Shown here: piece by piece, positions 37,522 to 44,960 of the stretch | Position numbering within the stretch: the stretch's first letter is position 1 | Layout: each line of letters begins with the position of its first letter | Source: Arcobacter acticola | GTDB taxonomy: Bacteria; Campylobacterota; Campylobacteria; Campylobacterales; Arcobacteraceae | Assembly (NCBI RefSeq): GCF_013177675.1 | Contig: NZ_CP042652.1 | Span: 1,240,001-1,304,000, forward strand | Direction: 5' to 3' | DNA length: 64,000 bases | Notes under the pieces: generated by a model | The model's input: the letters and a program-made list of their open reading frames with translations, nothing else | The model's database searches: none | Told to the model about the DNA's origin: nothing | Program-made: the position numbers and the translations under genes

Positions 37522-37593
37522 ATGAATTTAACTGACTCCTATCGTAGGCGTAATTTAATTTATTCTAAAAACAACTCAGGGTTTGCAATATGA
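37522..37593 (+). CDS. Candidate leader peptide upstream of CNNM gene 1
   Basis: 23 codons from an ATG with aaagga eight bases upstream. The core is TDSYRRRNL; the stop (TGA) overlaps the start of the CNNM gene as ATGA, so translation would be coupled. The paralogous gene at 49028 has a similar short ORF (core EDSSPRRSL). The arginines use AGG and CGT, codons that are unusual in this AT-rich DNA, and aggcgta(a/g)ttta is shared at the nucleotide level, so an RNA element is equally possible. Confidence 0.5.
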   Translation: MNLTDSYRRRNLIYSKNNSGFAI

Positions 37594-38666
37594 CTCTTCT
37601 AATTACTTATCTTCTAATCGCGTTACTTGTCTCTTTCTTGTGTTCTATTTTAGAGGCTGTTTTACTTTCAAGCACACCTTCTTATATTGAATCATTAGGT
37701 AAAAAAGACAATTCAGATACTGCTGAAATGCTAAGAAATTTAAAATCAAATATTGATAAACCAATATCATCTATTTTAATATTAAATACTTTTGCACATA
37801 CAATGGGAGCAGCAGGTGTTGGTGCACAAGCGCAAATGTTGTATGGAAACAAATATGAGACTATTATTGCTGTTGCATTAACTCTTTGTATTCTTTATTT
37901 TTCTGAAATAATACCAAAAACAATAGGTGCTGTATACTGGAAAAAACTTTTACTTCCATCTGCATATTTAATTAATTTTTTAATAAAAATTACTTATCCT
38001 TTAGTTTGGATATCTTTATTTATTACAAATTCTATTTCAAAAGGTAAATCAAAAGATTCAGCTTTTTCAAGAGATGAAATTATGGCAGCAGTTACTATGG
38101 GGGAAAAAGAGGGTTCTATTCTTTCTACTGAAAGTACTTTGATAGAAAATCTTTTTAAACTAAAAAATATCAAAACAAAAGATATTATGACTCCAAGAAG
38201 TGTAGTTTTTGCATTTAAATCAAGTACTAGTGTTGAAGATGCTATTGAAGATGATAAAATGTATATCCACTCAAGAATTCCTGTTTATTCAGAGAATATT
38301 GATGATATCATAGGAATAGTATTTAATCAAACTATTCTGGAAGAGAGTGTTGAAGAAAGAGATAGTACTCTTTTATTAGATATTACAGTTCCTGTTCATA
38401 AAATCTCTGAAAATGTACCTGTTTCTTCTTTAATTGACCAATTCATAAAAAGAAAAACACACTTATTTGTGGTTCAAGATAACTATGGACAAACAAGTGG
38501 TGTGGTAACTTTAGAAGATGCTATTGAAACTCTTTTAGGTGTTGAGATAGTTGATGAAATGGATGAAGTTGAAGATATGCAAGTTTTTGCAAAAAATAAA
38601 AACAAACAGTTCCAAGATAAAATGTTAGTTGAAAAGAAAAGGCTAGCAAAAATTAGACTGGCGTAA
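37590..38666 (+). CDS. CNNM/CBS-domain membrane protein (CorC/YfjD-like), paralogue 1
   Basis: 358 residues. The CNNM (DUF21) domain (1-about 155) has three helices with FLCSILEAVLLSSTPSYIES, ILNTFAHTMGAAGVGAQ and YFSEIIPKTIGAVYW. A CBS pair follows (MTPRSVVFAFKSSTSVEDAI onward, and VVQDNYGQTSGVVTLEDAIE). The C-terminal CorC_HlyC domain is missing and only a short charged tail remains. Family members move or regulate Mg2+ and other divalent ions. A closely related gene lies at 47973-49028. Confidence 0.9.
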   Translation: MTLLITYLLIALLVSFLCSILEAVLLSSTPSYIESLGKKDNSDTAEMLRNLKSNIDKPISSILILNTFAHTMGAAGVGAQAQMLYGNKYETIIAVALTLCILYFSEIIPKTIGAVYWKKLLLPSAYLINFLIKITYPLVWISLFITNSISKGKSKDSAFSRDEIMAAVTMGEKEGSILSTESTLIENLFKLKNIKTKDIMTPRSVVFAFKSSTSVEDAIEDDKMYIHSRIPVYSENIDDIIGIVFNQTILEESVEERDSTLLLDITVPVHKISENVPVSSLIDQFIKRKTHLFVVQDNYGQTSGVVTLEDAIETLLGVEIVDEMDEVEDMQVFAKNKNKQFQDKMLVEKKRLAKIRLA

Positions 38667-38691
38667 AGCTCAGTCTAATTATATTTTTTTA
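38652..38691 (+). terminator. Terminator of CNNM gene 1
   Basis: attagactg (38652-38660) pairs with cagtctaat (38671-38679), followed by a run of T at 38683-38690. It overlaps the stop codon. Confidence 0.8.
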
Positions 38692-38696
38692 ATCTA

Positions 38697-40514
38697 TTAG
38701 TAAAGTAAATCTTTTTGGATATTATCATAATTGTAAATATCTTCTCTAAATTGTAAAACACCATCTTCATCTACCCACGAAGTTAAATAAACTAAATGTA
38801 TAGGAATTTTTTTGGTTAAGCCTATTGATTTTTCATTTGAATCTTTTAATATAGCGTTTACTTTTTCCATATTTAGATTATTGTCTTCAGATGCTATTTT
38901 AGCCATTAATTCTTCTGGTTTAGATAATCTTATGCATCCATGAGAATACGCTCTTCTAGCATTACTAAATAAGCTTTTTGCAGGTGTATCATGTAAATAA
39001 ACTGCATGTTTATTTGGAAACATAAATTTCATTCTTCCTAATGGATTATCAGAACTTGGGCTTTGAGTTAATCTGAAATTTGGAATAGAGTCTACATCTT
39101 CTAAAATAAATGCATCAATAATTTCTTTAGCATCCATTTTCTCAGATTCAGGATGCCAAGAATCATAAATATCTATACCTTTTGAAGCTAGATAATTTGG
39201 ATCTTTTATTAATTTAGGAATAATCTCTTTTTTTGTAATGCTTTGAGGAATATTCCATTTTGGATTTATAACAACATATGACATTTTGTCTGAGAATATA
39301 GGAGTAGGGTGTTTTCTTTCTCCTACAACAACTGCCATATTTAATTTAACATCATTATTCTCAATCATTCTTAATTTGAATTCAGGGATGTTTACAATTA
39401 AGTATTTTTCTCCTAAATCTATTGGCAACCATCTCATTCTTTCAAGGTTTAATCTGATTTTTTCTATTTTTTCATCAGCACTCATATTTAAGAATCTTTG
39501 TGTTTGCGCACCTACGATTCCATCTGCATATAATCCATGCTTTTTTTGAAATGAGATAACGGCTGTTTTTAAATCTTCATCAAAATTATCTTCACAAGAA
39601 ATAGCTATAGGTTTTTCTATTGTTTCTTTATTAATATTTTCATTTGTAACATTTGTTTGATTTTGCACATTAATATTATTTGTAATAACATTTTCAGCAT
39701 TTATATTGCTTTGAATATTGTTTTCACATGTTTTTAGTAAATCGTTACTTTGAAGTAATCTTTTTCTTAGAAATTTTACAAGCTCAGAATTGTCTCCAAG
39801 TCTTAAGCTTTTTATTTCTGGTATTTTTGTATAACCACCATTTTCTGAGATAGTTTGTAAATCATTTATAGCAAGAATTAATTTATCAGCATTAGGAAAA
39901 TTAAAATCAATTTCTTTAAAAGCAAAAGATAAATCATTATTTTTAATAGCTTTACTCAACAATATTTTTGAGTCTTTTGAAAAATAAACTCTATCCCAAT
40001 ATGCTTTTATCTCTGTTTCTTTGTCTATCATTTTAAGCTTTTCTTCAAAAGCTTTCCAGTTTATTGAACCTTTTAAAAGATAAGTAAAATATTTATCATA
40101 TAATTCTGTAATCATAAAATCTATAGTTAATAAATCATTGTGATTTTCTACTTTTGTTATATCAAAACCTTTTAGTTTTTCAAGAACTTCATTTAATTTA
40201 AATGTTTGTAGAGATTTTGGTCCAAGAACAGGATCATTTTTTATTTTATCAAGAAGAGAAATAGAGATATCTTTTATACCATTTTTATCTATCCAATATG
40301 TTTGATAATTATTGTGTTTATAGTAATCTTTTAATGTTTTTTTATCTATAATGAATGGTAGATAATTTTTTTCTAAAAAAGATTTATTAGCACTACTCAA
40401 ATCTTTTTCAATAAAACTCTTTTCTTTATTTTCTAATTCATTATTTATAATATTTGCAAATAAATAACTGTTAAATAAAGCAAAACTAACAACTACCGAC
40501 TTTAGTTTACTCAT
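38697..40514 (-). CDS. L,D-transpeptidase (YcbB/LdtD-like)
   Basis: About 605 residues. Signal peptide MSKLKSVVVSFALFNSYLFA, a long N-terminal scaffold domain, a peptidoglycan-binding-1 repeat (LRLGDNSELVKFLRKRL, then YADGIVGAQTQRFLN) and a YkuD catalytic domain. The active site is HDTPAKSLF followed by YSHGCIRLSKPEEL, with His and Cys. It cross-links or attaches to peptidoglycan stems in the periplasm. The segment of Asn-rich residues around 275-300 is a linker. An upstream ATG at 40529 would add five residues before the signal and is less likely. Confidence 0.9.
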   Translation of the reverse strand: MSKLKSVVVSFALFNSYLFANIINNELENKEKSFIEKDLSSANKSFLEKNYLPFIIDKKTLKDYYKHNNYQTYWIDKNGIKDISISLLDKIKNDPVLGPKSLQTFKLNEVLEKLKGFDITKVENHNDLLTIDFMITELYDKYFTYLLKGSINWKAFEEKLKMIDKETEIKAYWDRVYFSKDSKILLSKAIKNNDLSFAFKEIDFNFPNADKLILAINDLQTISENGGYTKIPEIKSLRLGDNSELVKFLRKRLLQSNDLLKTCENNIQSNINAENVITNNINVQNQTNVTNENINKETIEKPIAISCEDNFDEDLKTAVISFQKKHGLYADGIVGAQTQRFLNMSADEKIEKIRLNLERMRWLPIDLGEKYLIVNIPEFKLRMIENNDVKLNMAVVVGERKHPTPIFSDKMSYVVINPKWNIPQSITKKEIIPKLIKDPNYLASKGIDIYDSWHPESEKMDAKEIIDAFILEDVDSIPNFRLTQSPSSDNPLGRMKFMFPNKHAVYLHDTPAKSLFSNARRAYSHGCIRLSKPEELMAKIASEDNNLNMEKVNAILKDSNEKSIGLTKKIPIHLVYLTSWVDEDGVLQFREDIYNYDNIQKDLLY

Positions 40515-40629
40515 AAAAATAATCCCCACATAGATTTCGTATTTTAATTTTATATAAAATACCCAAAATATGATTAAATCTTAATAATAAGAAATATTTT
40601 TTTATATTAAATTATTAAAAATATCTCTT

Positions 40630-41295
40630 TTAAAACAAGTTAGCTTTTTTATATGCTGGTTTATACCTAATATTATTTTCATCATTAGCATATTTTAATT
40701 GGTATTTAACCATATTCTCAAAAGGTAGTAAAAAATTTAATAATTTTTTTTCAGGAATCTTTTCTATGTTATGATTATTCAATTGTTCTAATACACATAA
40801 GGTTGATTCAATTGTAGATAGGCAATATTGATTTGGTTGTGTTTTTATTTTAAATTGTGATGATTTATTATGTTCAAAGCTAATTTTTCTTAGATTTTGA
40901 AGATTTTTGCTTAGCCTTAGCATTTTCTTAGAGCAAGGCCAAGTTGAGTCTATTATGAAAATTAAAGATTTTTTTAGAGTTGGAATTTTCTCACTATTTA
41001 GTTTTATACTATTTGTATCAGGATATAAAACATAAGGTTCATAATTTTTGTCATTTAAAAGTTCATTTACTCTTTTATGATTTGTAAAATCAATTCCCAC
41101 ATGTAGCTCACAGTTTTCTAAAGAGTTATTTGTCATATGGCCTGTTCCATTTTTTGTTTTTTTAAACTCTTTTGGATGCATTAAAATTACAAATTTGGTT
41201 CGGGTTTTTATGGGATCTACTATAAATTCACAAATACAAGAGGATTTTGGTCTATAACATTTGTAGCATATTTCTCTATTTTCAAGCTCTATCAA
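40630..41295 (-). CDS. DTW-domain tRNA-uridine aminocarboxypropyltransferase
   Basis: 221 residues. The DTW signature appears as FIIDSTWPCSKKM, with a zinc-binding start (CYKCYRPKSSCICE). ILMHPKEFKKTKNGTGHM and PNQYCLSTIES are further family blocks. DTW proteins such as TapT install the acp3U modification on tRNA using SAM. Which tRNA position is modified cannot be read from the sequence. Single gene between the L,D-transpeptidase and the AI-2E-family permease. Confidence 0.88.
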   Translation of the reverse strand: MIELENREICYKCYRPKSSCICEFIVDPIKTRTKFVILMHPKEFKKTKNGTGHMTNNSLENCELHVGIDFTNHKRVNELLNDKNYEPYVLYPDTNSIKLNSEKIPTLKKSLIFIIDSTWPCSKKMLRLSKNLQNLRKISFEHNKSSQFKIKTQPNQYCLSTIESTLCVLEQLNNHNIEKIPEKKLLNFLLPFENMVKYQLKYANDENNIRYKPAYKKANLF

Positions 41296-41431
41296 TTAAT
41301 CTACTTTTTTAATTTTTGCAAATTATAGTCAAATACTTATTACATTTATAGAAAACTTGGATTAAATGAATATAATTGCGTAAATTTAAAATAAAAAAAA
41401 TTATATATAAGAAAAAAATAGAGGATTAATT

Positions 41432-42556
41432 ATGGAAAAAAATAGTAGTTTTGAAAATATAACAACATTATCAAAAACTAATTTTGCAGGGGCTTTTTAT
41501 TTTTTTGCATTTGTATTTTTGGTAGTTTTTGCATTAAATAGTTTAAGTAATATTTTAACACCAATAGCAATTGCCATATTAATTTGGTTTTTAATAAATG
41601 CCTTTGCAAATCAAATTAAAAAATTACCTTTTTTAAATGAAAAAGTAGGGGACTTAATAGCTATTCCATTATCTTTGATTTTCATCGTTTATTCTATGAT
41701 TGAAATAGGAAGTTTTATAGCTTCTAGTATGTTAGAGTTAAGTTCAACAATTTCTCAGCTTGATAGTAAAGTAAATGCATTAATAGATAAATTATCTTTA
41801 ATGACTTCATTTGATTTAGCAACACCTTTACAAAAGTTTTTTCAAGAGTTTAGCTTATCAAGTGTGATAAACAAAATCATAAGTGCTTTTAGTGCTATTT
41901 TTAGTAATATTGTTCAAATATTTTTATATGTATTATTTCTATTAATTGACCAAAGATTTTTTAACACAAAACTAAATGCTCTCTTTCCTAAAAAAAATAA
42001 TAGAGATAAAGCTCAAAATGTATTAACATCTGTTTCTAAAGGAATCAGAACTTATATTTCAATCACTACAATTATTAGTTTAAGTACTGGCTTTCTAACA
42101 TATATAATATGTGAAATGTTTTCTCTTCAAGGTGCAATTTTATGGGGATTTATAGCTTTTGTATTAAACTTTATTCCTACAATTGGAAGTATTATTGCTG
42201 TTTTAATTCCTGCGATTTTTGCTCTTATTCAGTTTCCTGAGTTAACTCAAGTGCTATTTTTATGCTTAGCTTTAGTTTGTGTACAGTTTGTAATAGGAAA
42301 TATAATTTATCCAAAACTTATGGGAAATAAATTAAATATTTCTCAGTTTGTTGTAATTTTATCTTTAGTTGTTTGGGGCGCTATGTGGGGAACTATTGGA
42401 ATGTTTTTATCTGTTCCTTTAATGATGATTTTATTAATCATCTTATCTCAATTTGAAAGCACAAGAACTCTAGCTATTTTAATTTCAGGAGATGGTACTA
42501 TTATGGAGAATAAAGCTCATGATAAAAAGACAGCAGAGCAAAATACTAAAATATAA
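41432..42556 (+). CDS. AI-2E/PerM-family membrane permease
   Basis: 374 residues, about eight membrane helices. It has the family regions SLSNILTPIAIAILIWFLIN, GAILWGFIAFVLNFIPTIGS and YPKLMGNKLNISQFVV. WGAMWGTIGMFLSVPLM near the C-terminus is diagnostic. Members include TqsA (AI-2 export) and Na+/H+ antiporter-like PerM proteins; the substrate cannot be assigned. Terminator-like hairpin directly after the stop. Confidence 0.87.
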   Translation: MEKNSSFENITTLSKTNFAGAFYFFAFVFLVVFALNSLSNILTPIAIAILIWFLINAFANQIKKLPFLNEKVGDLIAIPLSLIFIVYSMIEIGSFIASSMLELSSTISQLDSKVNALIDKLSLMTSFDLATPLQKFFQEFSLSSVINKIISAFSAIFSNIVQIFLYVLFLLIDQRFFNTKLNALFPKKNNRDKAQNVLTSVSKGIRTYISITTIISLSTGFLTYIICEMFSLQGAILWGFIAFVLNFIPTIGSIIAVLIPAIFALIQFPELTQVLFLCLALVCVQFVIGNIIYPKLMGNKLNISQFVVILSLVVWGAMWGTIGMFLSVPLMMILLIILSQFESTRTLAILISGDGTIMENKAHDKKTAEQNTKI

Positions 42557-42580
42557 AGAAAACAAAACAGTTTTCTTTAT
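42553..42580. terminator. Terminator between converging genes
   Basis: ataaagaaaac (42553-42563) pairs with gttttctttat (42570-42580); it lies between the AI-2E-family gene and the histidine kinase. Confidence 0.75.
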
Positions 42581-42594
42581 ATTGAAATTTTGAC

Positions 42595-43907
42595 TTATTT
42601 ATTTGTAAATTTATTTATTATATCAATAAGTTTATTGATATTAAAAGGTTTAGATAAATAGTCATTCATTCCATTTTTTAGGAATTCTTCTTTATCACCT
42701 TCAAGTGAATTAGCTGTTAATGCAATAATTGGAGTTTGAAGCTTAAACTCATTTTTTAGTATATTTGTAGCTTCAATTCCATTCATAATAGGCATATTAA
42801 TATCCATTAAAATAATATCAAATTTTTCTTCTTTACATTTATCAATGGCAATTTGCCCATTTTGAGCAAGAACAAATTTTATATTTAATCTTTTTAAAAC
42901 TTCTGAAATTAGAAGTAAATTAATTTGATTATCATCAACAATCAAAATATTTAGATTTTGATTATAGTTTTTAATTTCCTCTTTTAAATCTAAATCTAAT
43001 TGTGTTTTTTCATCTTTTTTTACATCTTGAGCTTTTTCAAATTCAAGTTCAAAGAAAAAACTACTTCCAATATTTTCTTCACTATTTAATTGTAATTTTG
43101 CTCCTAATAACTCTACAATAGCAGCAGAGATATTTAATCCAAGACCAGTTCCACCAAATTTTCTAGTGGTTGAATTATCAGCTTGTGTAAATGCTTCAAA
43201 GATTTTACTTTGTTTATCAATGGCAATTCCAAGACCTTCATCTTTTACTTCAAAGAGTATTGTTTGCTTATTATTTGAATCATTTTTTAAATTTATATTT
43301 ATATTGATTCTTTTGTCTTTATCTGTAAATTTAATTGCATTATTAATCAAGTTTGATAGAACTTGTTTTAATTTATGAATATCTACATATAAATTATCAG
43401 CTATTTTTTCATCAATATTAAAACTATAATTTATACCTTTTTTTGTGCATCCTTTGAGAATAATAAAATATTATTAGCCATCTCTTTTTTAAGATCAACT
43501 TGGCTTAAATCAATTTCAGTTTTTCCACTTTCTATTTTTGAGAAATCTAAAATATCATTTATAATTGATATTAATGTTTTAGTTGATGATTCAATAATAT
43601 CTATATACTCTTTTTGTTGCTCATTAAGGTTTGTTTGTAAAAGTAATTGGGTAAAACCAATTATCCCATTCATTGGAGTTCTTATTTCATGAGACATATT
43701 TGCTAGAAAATTTGATTTTGCTTCTTTTGCAATATTTGCAACTTTTAGGGCGTCTTCAAGTTCTAAAGTTCTTTCGTAAATTAGTTTTTCAAGATTTTTA
43801 TTAATATCATATACTTCACTACTTTTTTTTTCTAAAAGTTCTTCAGCTTCTTTTCTAGCATTACGTTCTCTTTCAAAACGTTTTTTCCATGGGCTTTCTT
43901 CTATCAT
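42595..43907 (-). pseudogene. Hybrid histidine kinase partner of H-NOX, frame broken at A7 tract
   Basis: Two reading frames make one hybrid kinase. The first (43907-43431) has a coiled coil and HisKA box [19 protein letters not shown]. The second, open from about 43440 to 42595, has the ATPase domain (INNAIKFTDK, FGGTGLGLNISAAIV) and a receiver domain (LNILIVDDNQIN, ILMDINMPIMNG, YLSKPFN). The break is at seven A on the coding strand (T7 at 43438-43444), read as A_AAA_AAG, a canonical -1 slippery heptamer; a -1 shift there restores the protein (about 437 residues). It starts three bases after the H-NOX stop, so the H-NOX should control it. Confidence 0.85.
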
Positions 43908-43910
43908 TTA

Positions 43911-44444
43911 TTACTTTTCTATTTCTAAAGTAAATCTTGTAATATCATCTATCTTTTCTTGGCTAATGATGATTTTCTCATTGAAATATTTCGCAGAACC
44001 TTTCATCAATCCTATTGCAAATGGTTCTAGGTGTTTACTTGAAATATAATCAATAACTATTTTGTTTTCACTTCTTTGTATTAAATTGAATTTTGGTAAA
44101 TCAGCACCAGGATATAGTTTTTGAACTTCAGGGTGAATAATATCATCTACTCTTGAGATTAAATCTAATGAAGATTCAAAATTATCTTTTAACTGAGGAT
44201 TCAAAGATATTAATCTTGAAAACATATGTTCACCAAATATTTCTAAAAGCTTAGGAACTTCAATATTTGACTCTTTGCTAAGTGCTACAACTAATCTAAC
44301 AAGCTCTTCAAATGGATAATTTCCTGCTTGTGTAAAAGAACCATTATTTGGTAATTTTGCTTCTTCAATAATCTTATCTGCCATATCAAAGCCAAAATTA
44401 TTTTCAACATACTCAAGTAATTCTGTAAAAACTAAACCCTTCAT
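43911..44444 (-). CDS. H-NOX haem NO/O2-binding sensor
   Basis: 177 residues. The haem-ligand His is His104 in VDDIIHPEVQKLYPGADLP, with the conserved Pro of the haem pocket region. The propionate-binding Y-x-S-x-R motif appears as Tyr133-Ile-Ser135-Ser-Lys137, so the Arg is replaced by Lys. H-NOX proteins bind NO (and sometimes O2) and inhibit a cognate histidine kinase. The kinase follows directly. HugZ-like haem protein upstream in the same operon fits a haem/NO theme. Confidence 0.93.
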   Translation of the reverse strand: MKGLVFTELLEYVENNFGFDMADKIIEEAKLPNNGSFTQAGNYPFEELVRLVVALSKESNIEVPKLLEIFGEHMFSRLISLNPQLKDNFESSLDLISRVDDIIHPEVQKLYPGADLPKFNLIQRSENKIVIDYISSKHLEPFAIGLMKGSAKYFNEKIIISQEKIDDITRFTLEIEK

Positions 44445-44457
44445 TTTCTATCCTTTA

Positions 44458-44958
44458 TTATTTTGTATTTCCATGTCCATTTGAAGAAGTACTTGATCTT
44501 TGAATAAACTCTTCAAAGTTTTCTCCACCTAAGTTATAAGCTTGTCCAAATCCAAATACAGCTTCTCCATAAAATGGTGTAAATTCAAATAGATAAAAAT
44601 CACCCATTTTTTTAAGCATATCTACCATATTCTTTCCAAATCTATTTCTGAATTCATTTAGAATCACTTGCTCTTTTTGTGTATCTTGGTCAAGTTTTAA
44701 TGTATTACATTGAATTGATACTCTTTTTTTAGCAAAGATATTTTCACAGCTTTGCTCATCTTCACAGAAGAAAATAGAAGCTATTTTATTTTGTGTAAGA
44801 TTTGATGAATGTTTTGCCATAAGTGACAAATATACATAGTATTTATGATTATATTTTACAAAAGGTGCATAAGATGAAAAAGGGTATCTTTTGTCATCTA
44901 GTGAGCTTATTGTAAGACTTTTTATTGGTTCTAAAAATTCGTTTAGGTTTTTTGCCAT
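44458..44958 (-). CDS. HugZ-family haem-binding/oxygenase-like protein
   Basis: 166 residues from ATG at 44958. Split-barrel fold of the PPOX/HugZ family: SLTISSLDDKRYPFSSYAPF, KYYVYLSLMAKHSSNL and FGKNMVDMLKKMGDFYLFEF. HugZ enzymes of Campylobacterota open haem to release iron. The C-terminal NGHGNTK could match the flexible His-containing tail of HugZ. An in-frame TTG at 44976 overlaps the HerA-like gene and is less likely. The gene is 13 bases before the H-NOX gene, so they are co-transcribed. Confidence 0.82.
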   Translation of the reverse strand: MAKNLNEFLEPIKSLTISSLDDKRYPFSSYAPFVKYNHKYYVYLSLMAKHSSNLTQNKIASIFFCEDEQSCENIFAKKRVSIQCNTLKLDQDTQKEQVILNEFRNRFGKNMVDMLKKMGDFYLFEFTPFYGEAVFGFGQAYNLGGENFEEFIQRSSTSSNGHGNTK

Positions 44959-44960
44959 TG

